Assembly (NCBI GenBank): GCA_002682825.1
Contig: NOKP01000001.1
Location: 1,204,464-1,268,463 of the forward strand
Direction: 5' to 3'
Source: Neonectria sp. B-13
Lineage: Eukaryota; Ascomycota; Sordariomycetes; Hypocreales; Nectriaceae
Length of the DNA stretch: 64,000 nt
The position numbers and the translations under genes are program-made. Positions within the stretch are counted from its first letter, which is position 1; each line of letters opens with the position of its first letter. Shown one piece after another: positions 43,312 to 54,480 of the stretch. Under the pieces are notes generated by a model. That model made no database searches. It was given only the letters and a program-made list of their open reading frames with translations, and was not told the DNA's origin.

Positions 43312-45555
43312 GGTCGGAGTCTCCCTTGTTTCCCAGTAGCTCCTCCTCGAGTTGATGTCTGCGAGCGCAAGGCTTTGTGGGTAGGTTTTGATGCAATGCG
43401 ACAGTATTGTATCGTTCTTCTCGGTTGTGAAGTAGCGTCGGGTAGGGTTCAGATCGATGAGCAATGATGATTCTTGGGTATGAATGGTGATGAATGCGTC
43501 ATCGCGTTAGTTCACCGGACTGGGAAAGGAAGCTCGGTCCAAGAACGCTCAGGCGCCTGACGTATTGGTTCAGTGGAGTCGTAGGCGGTTTAGCGCGTGC
43601 CCTGCAGCCAGCACAGCCTGAACGTTGCGTCGGCGGCTGTTGGAGCGGCTTGAGTGGCACACTGCCGACCTGGGACAGTGGGAACGCACTACCGAAGTCC
43701 GCTAAAGTTCTCAACTGCAATAGGGCGCCGTGTCTACACCACTTCGTCGGGTTCTAGAACCGAACAGTGTGGGCATGCGACCCTTCTGCTCAGCTGGACG
43801 GGGTCGTGTGGTCGGCTTCTGTTCTTGTTCGTATTTTTGTTTTCAGTGATGAGGGAATGCATTACTAACGTTCATTACGAAACCATTCCTGCTTGAACAT
43901 TCTGAGGCAACTTTGCACCGGATACCTTACCGTGTGCAAATACTCCGACTGCATTTGACCTTGGAGCTTATAGGAGTTCCATCCGATGGGGCATGCTCAG
44001 TAATCTGATATAACATTACATTCGACCCTATGTATACATAATCCGTCATTATGTCCCGCGAGGTCATTCCAAGGCATTATGCGACTTTGTTCTTGTGCTA
44101 GCTCACATGTTATGAAGGTCCAAGATGAGCTTGGTCTCAAGCAACCTACCCCGTAGCTACCAGTCATCAAAATCTGCGAGTGAACTCTCAACACCATCCT
44201 GTAATTTCGGCGACGTTGATTGAGCCAGTTCAACCAGTTTCCTTACGTCATTGAGTATTAGGTAACCGCAACAAGAAACCTACAGATATCAGGCATCTCA
44301 GGATGGGGTAGTACTGCTCAAGCCTATCGCAGTCATCCACCATCACTTTACCCAAATGTGGGTGCCTAGCCTTCACGTCACTGCCTACGCAGGTAGGCAG
44401 ATATTTCAGTTCGATTAGACATCATACCATGTACATGGATCCCAACAAGGATCATCTGAGTTCCAACTCAACAGTTTACTAGGCCACAGCGCTGTGATTT
44501 CCGGCCCATCCGTTCCAAAGTTCTAGAGTGGAGCGTCTTTTGTCACACTGACTGATTATACGGGTCGTCTAAATTAACTCAAGAGATGGGAGAACTGTGA
44601 AATTGAGGAAATTGACAGCATAGGCACACGTTAAGGGAATACATGTTAAAACTTTGTAGCAAAGGTGGCCCTTTATGAGATGTCATATTTCATGGAGCCT
44701 CCCTATTGAGGTAAAGAAAAAAACGAGGTTACAATTGCTTCGACTTATGTAATATTATATATAAGATGAAATTGATCATGATCATGTAATATCAGGATGA
44801 TAACGAACTAATTGCTATTTCTCTTTCATAGCGCACTGTGAGACCGCTATTCATTATCAGACATAAAAAGTTGTAGACTGTAATAGTTAGCTACCTAGGT
44901 GTGCTAAAAATACAACAACATGGAATTGACTGGCTGAAACACAGCTTAATGCATGTTGTATTATCGCTTCCGTGTAATTATTCACATTGCTTTCTTCTAT
45001 TGTGGCAGCTTGTTGGGATATCATTGTAAACATCAGCTCCTTGTTAGTCCTAGCCGTAGGATTGAATAGTGTTGACATGCGATGTGGAAGTATATAGGGC
45101 CATGGTAAAAGCTGGCCTTGGGTCATACATTGTGATTCCTCAACTATACCTGACATTCGAAAGGCTCGGGCCTGAAGCACAATTCGGTTTTGCTCAACCT
45201 CAAACTGAGCATTTAAGTTCAGGGCATTTTAAGGTTTTGTTCAGGGCAAAGTGAGTGATCTGTCTAACCTCTTCCTGTCTTGGTCCAGTTACAATTCACG
45301 CCAAGAGTAGCATAATCATCACAAGTAAAGTGTCCAACAAGATCAATGTTGCCCGTTTTGGGAGCCGTTAGGCGTCCCGTGACGAGAAAACGTCGCTTCT
45401 AGTGCCAGTCCTTGCTCTCCCTTTGTGCAAAGTAGTCTCAGGATACGAAGCTGCAACTCCACTCCGGGCCATTGTGCCTCCTCTCATACCACGCTCTTCT
45501 CCAACACTCTCATGGTCGCGTTCATTACAACTTTTGCAGATAATGCATCGTAGGT
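43312..45555. other. intergenic, AT-rich centre
   Basis: 2.2 kb. The left part is the Vam7 promoter. About 44560-45010 is strikingly AT-rich. No supported gene or recognisable transposon. Confidence 0.4.
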
Positions 45556-46527
45556 TTAGAAGGTCTCCTGATCGTCCAGAGCCTCACCTTCGGCGGGGAT
45601 CTCGAAGCCTTCCTCAGTCGAGTACAAAATCAGCTGGATTTGCTTGATCAACCCGTCTTCCTGCTTGTCGATCTCGGGGTCCTCCTCGACGGCTTGCTGG
45701 ATCAGAAGCTCAATATCGCGGAGCTTGCTGAAGTAGAAGTCCCGTTCCCTCTCGAGGCCGACCACCGTCTCCTTGAGAGTCGCGTTCTCCTGCTGCAGGG
45801 CGGCTGTTCCGGGGCCGGCAGCCTTGGCAACGCGAGTGCCACCGCTGGGGGTGCTTCCTCCACGGCGGGCGGCGGAGGTAGTGGCGGCAGCGGGTCGCGA
45901 GGCACCGCCACCAGGAGGGAGAGCCCCGCCTTTTCGTCGGGCAACGGCATCGTAGTCGTGGTCGGGGAAGTTGAGGTCCCAGAACCTCTTGGTCCACTGC
46001 AGAAACTCGAGGTTGTCCTGCATCTTGCACTTGACGAGAGCGGTCACGGGGATGGGCTTATCGATCTGGTGCTTTGTGAAGGCATCTGGGAAGTGGGTTA
46101 GCGGCTTTGTGTCGGGTGGAGCGGCCAAAACAAAGTCTTACTTTGGAGGACCTTGAAGTTCTGAATGTACAAATACTCTGAGTTGACATTGAACTTGACC
46201 TTGGACATGGGCACGTCCATGTAGATGCTGTCAAAGACCTGGCAGAGGGCAGCACTGGCATGGTGTTAGGGTCGTTGCTGTGTTTGTGATTGCTCGGGGG
46301 CGTGCGCGGGTTGGGATCATGATGGCCATGATGGTGCGAGGAGGGGGCGGGGCGGAGGTAGATGTCGACTCACCCGGTACCGCATTGCTCGACCTTTGTG
46401 ATGTTGAGCTGAAGAAGGCTGTTCAGCCACTGAATGAGCTCCTGCCTGGAGGAGCGAGGGTTGGTCAGTGGTAGCTCTCGGGGTGCGATGGTACATGGGA
46501 CGGGAGATCGGACCTTGACTCGCCCAT
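45556..46527 (-). CDS. BIM1: EB1 / Bim1 microtubule plus-end-tracking protein
   Basis: Four exons: 46527..46514 (14 nt), 46445..46374, 46254..46142 and 46085..45556, giving 242 residues. The joined product reads MGESRQELIQWLNSLLQ, CGTGAALCQVFDSIY and FKVLQNAFTKHQIDKP across the junctions, which is the EB1 calponin-homology domain (about 1-105). A Gly/Ala/Pro linker, a coiled coil and the EB1 dimerisation domain (about 165-225, ERDFYFSKLRDIELL) follow. The protein ends in acidic DDQETF, similar to the EEY/F tails read by CAP-Gly domains. EB1 tracks growing microtubule ends and recruits other tip proteins. The first donor (GTCCGA) is unusual. It is divergent from DRS1, 755 bp apart. Confidence 0.93.
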
Positions 46528-47282
46528 CTTGGAAGACTTGTTATGGGGACGAAGACGGAGGAGGGTAAATAGAACAGGAAGAGGGGAGCAACGGCGGGCG
46601 AGAGATATAGGCCGAGATGGGAGAGAGAAAAATGCAAGATGCAGGCGAAGCAGGGACAAAGAGGAGACGGAGGGAAGGGTATCGAGATGGAGGAGCGTGG
46701 TCCGATGAGACGCGGTGGAGAGATTGCGCAAGGCAGTGAAAGGCGAAAGGAGACGGACAGTCGGGACGGAATGGAGAAATTAAAACCAGTCCGAAGTGTT
46801 CGCGCTGATTCCAGAAGTACTCGTAGTAATTGGATTGGCGGCCAGCCCAAGCCAGTCGCCCAATCAACCGTGGTGGGGGTTACTCGGGGGGACCACCGCT
46901 GAAGCCCTGCTTTTGCTGTGGTTGTATGTACCGATACGTACCTCCCACCTCCCACCATCGCCCACTTGTCTCCCACTTGTCTCCCACTTGTACCCAGATC
47001 ACCTCCCCGCCTTCCCCCTGATGTTGACTTTGGGCTGCTTGTCCAGTGCGGTCACGTGCGCCAACGCTCGCTGACGACTGTCCGTCCCGTCATGTCACAT
47101 TGGTGGAGGTACGTACCTGCCACTCCACTCTCACCGCCAAAATTTGGAAACGGCAGAAAAAATGCGCCTGCACTGCAACCAGAGCTTTGAATTTTTGCTG
47201 CTGAGAGACTGCCCCACCAGCATTGATGAGAACTTCATCGACGTCGCATCACAACAGCAAACCCCTACGATCCCTAATCAAG
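46528..47282. promoter_or_regulatory. shared upstream region of EB1 and DRS1
   Basis: 755 bp between divergent start codons. It contains a three-fold 11-bp repeat (46961..46991). Confidence 0.45.
46961..46991 (+). repeat. CCCACTTGTCT repeated three times
   Basis: Two full 11-bp copies and most of a third in direct tandem within the divergent promoter, preceded by related CTCCCACC units. Confidence 0.8.
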
Positions 47283-49659
47283 ATGGCGCCCTCACAAAAG
47301 CGGAAGCCAATTGAAGACGACTTCATCCACACCATCTCCGATAATGAAGAGGACACTCCTCTCCAGGAGGAGACCGTCACCGCGCAGCCCCCAAAGAAGA
47401 AGGCTAAGACAACCAAGAAGGCAGAGCGAGAGATCACCCCCGAGGACGACGACGTGCCGGAGGGCATCTGGGGAAACAATGATGACGACGACGGGGCTAT
47501 GGACTCGGAATTCGAGTTCCTTGCCGAGAATGCAGCCGACCTTGGCACCGTGGAGTTCGAGGGATGGGGTCTCGACAATGCAAAGAAGGGAATGAACGCC
47601 GACAAGACGGGCGTGGATATTGACGAGATCATCCGCCGGCGCCGAGAGAAGCGGGGCGAGATAGCCCCAGATGCTGACGCTGAAGAGGTTGATGAAGTGG
47701 AAAATGACATGGAAGTCGACCTCGACGACGATGACGACGAGGTCTTGGCCGACGATGCATTTGGCATGAACGTCGGCTCTGATGTTGAGGAATCCGAGGA
47801 CGAAGATAAAGAAGCGGGAAGTGAGGACGACGATGCAGCCTCAGACAACGACTCGGTAGCTACTCCCGTGGGCCACCCCGACGACGACATGTCAGACGCC
47901 GCCAGTGACAACGAGCCAGAGGATGCTGAGGAGGAAGCAAAACGCAAGGCTTTCTTCGCCCCCGAGGAAGTAGCCAAGCCTGGAAAGAAGACGAATGCGA
48001 CAAACTTCCAAGCCATGTCTCTGTCTCGACCGATTCTGCGAGGTCTTGCCGCCGTCGGTTTCTCGAAACCCACTCCCATTCAGTCCAAGTCCATCCCCAT
48101 CTCACTTATGGGTAAGGATGTTGTGGGAGGCGCGGTGACTGGATCCGGAAAGACAGGCGCATTCGTTGTCCCCATCCTGGAACGATTGCTATATCGGCCA
48201 AAAAAGATTGCCACCACTCGCGTCGTCATCCTCACGCCCACCCGTGAACTGGCCATCCAGTGCCATGCGGTCGCGACCAAGCTCGCTGCTTATACGGATA
48301 TCAAGTTCACCCTGGCTGTGGGTGGTCTGAGTCTCAAGATGCAGGAAGCCGAGCTGCGTATGCGACCAGATGTCATCATCGCAACCCCTGGTCGATTTAT
48401 CGATCATATGCGCAACTCTGCAAGCTTCGATACCAATACTGTCGAGATTCTAGTCCTAGATGAAGCTGATCGAATGCTCGAGGATGGATTTGCGGACGAA
48501 CTGAACGAGATCCTCACCACTCTCCCCAAGTCGCGCCAGACCATGCTTTTCTCTGCCACCATGACGTCTACCGTGGATCGCCTGATTCGCGTGGGATTGA
48601 ACCAACCAGCTCGAGTCATGGTCGATTCTCAAAAGAAGACCGTCACCACCTTGGTACAGGAGTTCATTCGTTTGCGACCTGGTCGGGAAGACAAGCGGAT
48701 GGGCTACTTGGCGTATGTCTGCAAGAACCTTTACCATGAAAGAGTCATCGTTTTCTTCCGTCAAAAGAAGGACGCCCACCGAGCTCGTATTATCTTTGGT
48801 CTTCTCGGCCTGACCTCTGCGGAGCTCCATGGTAGCATGAATCAAACACAGGTGAGTACTGTTCTTAAGTCAAGTGAGATAAGAAACTAACCTTGAGTGA
48901 AAGCGTATTGCGAGTGTCGAAAACTTCCGAGACGGCAAGGTGTCCTACTTGTTGGCTACTGATCTTGCGTCCCGTGGTCTGGATATTAAGGGCGTTGACA
49001 CAGTCATCAACTATGAAGCCCCCCAATCACTGGAGATCTACGTTCACAGAGTCGGACGTACGGCTCGAGCTGGACGCAAGGGTGTCGCTCTTACCCTGGC
49101 TGCGGAACCTGATCGCAAGGTCGTCAAGGCCGCGGTCAAGGCAGCCAAAGCCCAGAAAGCCAAGGTCATTAGCAGAATCATCGAGGCCACAGATGCCGAC
49201 AAGTTTCAGGCAAAGATCGACGGGATGGAAGGCGAGATTGACGAAATTCTGCTGGAGGAGAAGGAGGAGAAGCAGCTCGCCCACGTTGAGATGCAGGTCA
49301 AGAAGGGCGAGAATCTGATGGAGCATCGGGCCGAGATCCAGGCTCGCCCCAGACGAACGTGGTTTGAGACCGAACACGACAAGAAGCAATCGAAGCAGGC
49401 TGGTAACGATGAACTGAACGGCATGAGGGAGGCCATGAAGAAGAAGACAGGAAAGCTGAGCAACAAGGACAAGAAACGGCTAGATAACAAGGCCCTTCGC
49501 GCAGAAGGTTCAGAGTGGAGGAAGGGCAAGACTTCTGAATCCGACATGAAGGCAAAGGCAAAGGCAAAGGATAAGGCCAAGGCCAAGACGAAGGGAGGAG
49601 AGAAGAAAGTCCCCAGCAAGGGCAAGCCAAAGGCTAGGATGGGCGGCAAGCGGAAGTAA
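47283..49659 (+). CDS. DRS1: DEAD-box RNA helicase Drs1 (DDX27), 60S ribosome biogenesis
   Basis: Exons 47283..48851 and 48904..49659, 774 residues. The 52-bp intron has GTGAGT, an ACTAAC branch site and AAG, leaving phase 0. Residues 1-235 are acidic, with long Asp/Glu runs. Helicase motifs: Q motif KPTPIQ (about 259), GSGKTG (about 286), PTRELA, TPGR, DEAD (about 393), SAT (about 424), [14 protein letters not shown] and [11 protein letters not shown] (about 570). The C-terminus is very lysine-rich with KAKAKAKDK repeats, as in Drs1. It acts in the nucleolus on 27S pre-rRNA. An in-frame ATG at 47226 would add 19 residues. 47283 (AAGATGG) fits the family better. Confidence 0.93.
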
Positions 49660-50263
49660 GGGACTGGTGAGTGAGCCACAGGCCAAATATGTATAGACAG
49701 GCTGCAAATATCCAGGGTGTTTTAATACAGGCGTTACAAACTGGCATGACACTATTAAGCTACCGTCCGAATCCTCTTGAGTAGTTGTACAGTAGCGTTG
49801 AGAGCCCTGTGTGTAGTAGGTACGGAGTACGAGTACTTTGTGCGAACTGACCTAAGTAAACGTGCCGCAGATCCGGGAGCTTGGACCACTAGCATGTCCG
49901 TATTTGGTGCGTGCTCTTGTCCCTCTCCGTAGATTTAGTTGATGACGTAAGGCACGAGGTCTTGAGCACTCAGGCTGCCCAGATCACGAGCCTGCTTCTC
50001 CCCCCATCTTCTTGGCTGGCATCTGAACACTGCTAGCAAAGGTTCCCGAATCCGCTGGCCAGACTGGAATCATGTGTTGGAATCGCCTTCTCTGACTGGA
50101 GCACCCGGCCGAACCCGCCCCGTCAGAAGACACACCAGCCTGAGAGCTTCCGCGGTGTTCCCACCCCTCAGCAGTCAGCATCACGGCCTCCGCACTTGAT
50201 CGAACCGCCTCGTCCCGTCCGCGCATATAATTAACTTCGATAATCCCGGCAATAACCTGGCCC
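49660..50263. other. intergenic, APP1 upstream region
   Basis: 604 bp between two same-strand genes. A TATA-like CATATAATTAA lies at 50224..50234, about 30 bp before the APP1-like start codon. Otherwise nothing recognised. Confidence 0.4.
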
Positions 50264-53074
50264 ATGTTTGGTCCCGGCCGTCCCCACCCGCGTCACAAAC
50301 AGAGCCTCCTCCGTTTTCTCTTTCCTCGTGCCGTCAGAGACCGTTATCGCGAACGACTGCTCAACTTCCACCTCACTACCCTCCCGTACCTCAAGCATAA
50401 CGTTCAGTCTCGGGTCTATCGATACATAGTTGAGCGCCAGCGGCGCCGCGCCGAGAAGGGGCGCATAGTTGACATAGTCGCAAGGCAGGGCAGACGTCTG
50501 TGGCTGGGATCGCAAACGAATTCGCCGCCTAAGCATGTCAAGGCCCGGACCAGGGGTTTAGTGGCACGCAAAATGCCGCCTACGGGAGGGATGACGGGCT
50601 ATGCCTCGGACCGATCGTCGAACCCGACAGATCAGGAAAGGGGCTACCGAAGAAAGAAGTTTGCGGCCATGGCCGGCAGCTTGTACCGGACCGGGCAAGC
50701 GGCGGTAACGGAGATCAAGGAGTCCTATGCGCAAACCAGGGCGCGGGGGCTGGACGGCCCAAGCGAAAACCACGGCCGAATACACATCCCCGGTGCGTTT
50801 CCAGACGTGGCCATCACAGTCCATGGCGACGACCAGATGGTCCTGTTCCCCTCGTACGCGAAACGACACAGCAAGCAAGAGTGGGACCAGGAAGGCGCGC
50901 AACAGTCACAGGCCGCTCAGGGGAACACTAAAGATGAGGACTACTGGCGGCAGGAATGGGAGAGAAACGAGGACGAGAGAGCAATCGTGGATGTTGATGT
51001 CCGAGGGTGGATATACTCCCCTCACACGGGACCCATGACGAGAAGAAACCGAATGTTGATCGGCCTTGCACGCCAGCTCAGCGGGATCCCGGCTCCAAGA
51101 GCCGACCAGGGCTATAGTTCCAATATTGGAGCGTCTCAACCAACGACCCAGGTGGAGGACCTGCGTGAGCAAGAGAAGATTGCTCGCGAGGCGGCGCGGA
51201 TCGAACGTCTAGGCCAGGCTGAGAAACGAGTCGCCAATCGAGGAGGCTACAGCGAGAGGCCCGCGGAAGCTAGCGATGAGACGCAGAGTATGTATCCCAC
51301 GAGGTCTCGCAGCGGGAAACAGTCCCCAGACTCGGCGCCCACCAGTCCGACCATGCCGGCTAGGACATTCTCATCGAGCACCAATGAACTCAGTGAAGCT
51401 GAGCTCTCCGTCGCCAACGCGAATCTCATGGCCCGAATATCGCCATTCATGACGAACCCTTCAGTTGCTCTGCCGATCACCCTCTTCTTCTATAACGATA
51501 CTAAGTCACAGTCGAGAACAGTTATGACCAACGACGCTGGCCACTTTGTTATCCGGGCGGCGCTTGAATTTGTACCAACGCATGTCCGAGTCTTGGCCAA
51601 CGAGAACCTGTCCGCAACCCAAGAGATCATGATTATTGAGCCTTATGGAGTCAGTCTCATCAGCGACATCGACGACACTGTGAAGCGGTCCAACATCCTC
51701 GGCGGTGCTAAAGAAATCTTCCGCAACACCTTTATCCGGGACCTTTCTGACCTCTCGATTGACGGAGTTAAGGAATGGTTCAATAGGATGCATGATCTCG
51801 GTGTAAGCATGCATTATTGCTCAAACAGCCCCTGGCAACTCTTCCCGGTCCTAGCGAGCTACTTTAAGCTCGCTGGTCTGCCTCCTGGATCCCTCCACTT
51901 GAAGCAGTACAGCGGAATGCTCCAGGGAATCTTTGAGCCGGTCGCGGAAAGGAAGAAGTCAACCTTGAACCGGCTTATGAGAGATTTCCCCGAGCGAAAG
52001 TTCCTGCTTGTGGGCGACAGTGGCGAGGCCGACTTGGAAGTTTATACCGATTTAGCGTTGGCGAACCCAGGTCGTATTTTGGCAGTTTTCATCCGAGATG
52101 TGACGACACCGGAAGAAAAAGCGTTCTTTGATCCCGGCTTTGGTTTTTCACGCAAAAAGAGCATGACTTTTGATCAAACGGTTAGCAATGCTAGTCAGTC
52201 GAGCTTGATACCTGCTGGATCCCGCGAGAGAAAGCTATCGGCTGGACCGGCTACGGGAACGCTGATTGACTTTTCGGGCGAACCCGAGGAGACCAAGGTT
52301 GACCGGTCTGCAGCCTTAGCCCAGCTTCGCAACTCAAATACAACCAGAACTATGAGCACGCCTGATGTTAGTGCACGGAAGCCGCCGCCACCACGGCCCG
52401 CGAAGCCAGCGGCTTTGAGGAGCGCGAAATCTATCGCCGACCTCAAGAGCGGGATAGCGCGAGCGAACTTCTCAGCGAGTGATGAGCCGCCGCCTCCTCC
52501 ACCTAGGAAGCCTGTTCCTCAGATCAGAGAGAACCCCACGCCACATCCTTTGTCGCAGGCCGAGAACTCTTCTCAGCAGTCGTTGGCGAACAGTATCAAA
52601 ATCCCACGGAGTGCTGCTGCTGCACAGAAATGGGACAGGGCTGCACCTGCGGCCAGCAACGTTGCGGACCGCCCGCCTCTTCCCCCACCTCGGCGACGAG
52701 GCACTCCGTCTCAGGTTACAAACTCAAGTTCAGCCATCCCGGCCCTCCCACCGCGAAGGTCGCAAGCTTCAAATTTGGATGTTGACTACGAGCCCCTGCC
52801 TCCGCCTAGCACACTGCCACCTCCTTTCGCAGCGACGAGGTCAGGGAGTAGATCGGACGGGAACACGCCTGCAGGATCTCCGAACCTGGGCCCGCAGGTA
52901 GTGAACAAGAAGTTGGAATTGTGGAGGCGGCGACTGGCAGTAGCTCACGAGCAGCTCGATGGACTGGGCGTTAAATTGTACACTTGGAGGAAAGGTAGCG
53001 ATGTTATTGACGAAGCGGAGGGGATTGTGAAGCGGGCGCTTTCAGACATGGAAAGGAGTCAAAGGGCTCGATAG
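50264..53074 (+). CDS. APP1: App1-like phosphatidate phosphatase, actin patch associated
   Basis: 936 residues, one exon. The central domain (about 400-620) carries the DxDxT phosphatase signature as SDIDDTVKRSNI (about 468), with further blocks MHYCSNSPWQLFPVL, GLPPGSLHLKQYSGM and RKFLLVGDSGEADLEVY. This is the App1 (DUF2183) family. Yeast App1 is a magnesium-dependent phosphatidate phosphatase at cortical actin patches, acting in endocytosis. The last third has many proline-rich runs (PPPPPRKP, PPLPPPRRR) likely to bind SH3 proteins of the patch. The basic N-terminus is longer than in yeast. First ATG used; a start further in is possible. Confidence 0.9.
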   Translation: MFGPGRPHPRHKQSLLRFLFPRAVRDRYRERLLNFHLTTLPYLKHNVQSRVYRYIVERQRRRAEKGRIVDIVARQGRRLWLGSQTNSPPKHVKARTRGLVARKMPPTGGMTGYASDRSSNPTDQERGYRRKKFAAMAGSLYRTGQAAVTEIKESYAQTRARGLDGPSENHGRIHIPGAFPDVAITVHGDDQMVLFPSYAKRHSKQEWDQEGAQQSQAAQGNTKDEDYWRQEWERNEDERAIVDVDVRGWIYSPHTGPMTRRNRMLIGLARQLSGIPAPRADQGYSSNIGASQPTTQVEDLREQEKIAREAARIERLGQAEKRVANRGGYSERPAEASDETQSMYPTRSRSGKQSPDSAPTSPTMPARTFSSSTNELSEAELSVANANLMARISPFMTNPSVALPITLFFYNDTKSQSRTVMTNDAGHFVIRAALEFVPTHVRVLANENLSATQEIMIIEPYGVSLISDIDDTVKRSNILGGAKEIFRNTFIRDLSDLSIDGVKEWFNRMHDLGVSMHYCSNSPWQLFPVLASYFKLAGLPPGSLHLKQYSGMLQGIFEPVAERKKSTLNRLMRDFPERKFLLVGDSGEADLEVYTDLALANPGRILAVFIRDVTTPEEKAFFDPGFGFSRKKSMTFDQTVSNASQSSLIPAGSRERKLSAGPATGTLIDFSGEPEETKVDRSAALAQLRNSNTTRTMSTPDVSARKPPPPRPAKPAALRSAKSIADLKSGIARANFSASDEPPPPPPRKPVPQIRENPTPHPLSQAENSSQQSLANSIKIPRSAAAAQKWDRAAPAASNVADRPPLPPPRRRGTPSQVTNSSSAIPALPPRRSQASNLDVDYEPLPPPSTLPPPFAATRSGSRSDGNTPAGSPNLGPQVVNKKLELWRRRLAVAHEQLDGLGVKLYTWRKGSDVIDEAEGIVKRALSDMERSQRAR

Positions 53075-54480
53075 CCTGTGAGAGGTTGGGTAAGAAGGTG
53101 ACAAGAGAGGGAAGTCCGTGTATACGAGAGTTTAGAAGCTTTGGCCCTGTGTGCTCTTTGCAATTCCCAGGGTGGGAGAGATGCAACACGACTTGGATGA
53201 GTATATAGACCCAGTGGACTTGGGGAGATGGGAATCAGAAAGGTGGGGAGGATTCTTAAGCCTTGTGTCGTAACAAACTAGCATACAAGTTACAACACAT
53301 TGACATATTCGGTCCAGTCGACCTCGTGATTGCGTGGATGATATGAAGCTAGTGTATTTGACCCAGGACAGGGACTCGGCACCAAATCCTGAAGGATGTA
53401 GTTTCCTGATTGACTGGGATCATGACAGCGGGAGCTTGACGAGCTTGGTTGGAGGGGGAGTACCTGGTAGAATAACGGTGCTTTAGAAGAGGCGGCACAC
53501 AAATGTTGATTGACGAGATTCAAAGGTTGATTTGCCAAGTCGATGCGTATGACTATCGTGCGATGTACGGAGTACGTACTGCAGGAACAAAGCATCAAAA
53601 GCCAAAGCCCCAGCTAAGCAAGTACATAGCCTTCTCTTGTCGTCTCTACACAGACCCGACCTTTTGTTGCCATGTGGTTTTGGCCCCCAAATGATGGCCT
53701 GACGCGGCCCCCAAAGTGTGCAAGTAACAAGATTGTTGGAAACCCCACTCTCGAGCGCAGCAACTTAACTAATCATCCAGTCTTCCGCGATGCCACCTCA
53801 TCTTGGTTCTGAACAAAACGTGCAACACTGAGTGCGCGAAGTTTAGAGGTGCGCGCGGAGTTTGTGGGTGGAGTCCCGATTTGGAAATTGCCGGACGTGG
53901 GTCCGGGGCGGCGATTTGCCGGGGCGAGGTGGGGCCCGGGCCAGGGGCCAGGGCTTCGGGGGGCTGTGATTTGTGGCTTGGACGTTGTTTCAGCCTTGAA
54001 AGGCGGGCGGTGTTGATGACGCCAAGGATCCAACGACTTGACTAGGTCAAGGTTATGTTGTATAGTGTAGTGTTAAAGGTTCGTGAGAGTCCAAGTGTCC
54101 GGTCTTATGAGGGAGCGCTGAAGCTATGATCTGACGCGAGACAGCCGTTCAAGCCTAGAACAGTGCTGACTTGGGAAATGGGACGTAGTAATTAGTCTCC
54201 ATCATCTGCATCAACTCCGTCGTCAACCAACCGCCCAACCGCCCAACCGCCCCCAGATGGAGGATCCCTTCCCCATCCAGGGGTTGGTTCCACCTGTCCA
54301 GAGGTGATCCCATTTCACCAGGATCATCTTCCTTCCTCCTTCTCCGCCCTGACTCTCCCTCTCCGCTCCCACCCACAGCTCCATAACTCACCCCATCCAT
54401 CCATCCATCCTTCGCAGCACCATCCTGATGCTCTGATGAGCCTCTGAGCCCGCCATCACCCAAAACCTCAAACTCAAGCC
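53075..54480. other. intergenic, nothing recognised
   Basis: 1.4 kb. It contains small repeats close to the next gene, (CCGCCCAA)n at 54231..54251 and (CATC)n at 54393..54410, in what is probably its pyrimidine-rich leader. Confidence 0.4.
54393..54410 (+). repeat. (CATC)n microsatellite
   Basis: CATC repeated about 4.5 times, about 70 bp upstream of a start codon. Confidence 0.8.

Noticed and set aside
43422..43440. GTGAAGTAGC motif in the Vam7 upstream region
   Set aside because: It matches the 5' motif of the small RNA family, but no tetraloop hairpin or CTTCGC-T5 end follows within 150 bp; probably chance.
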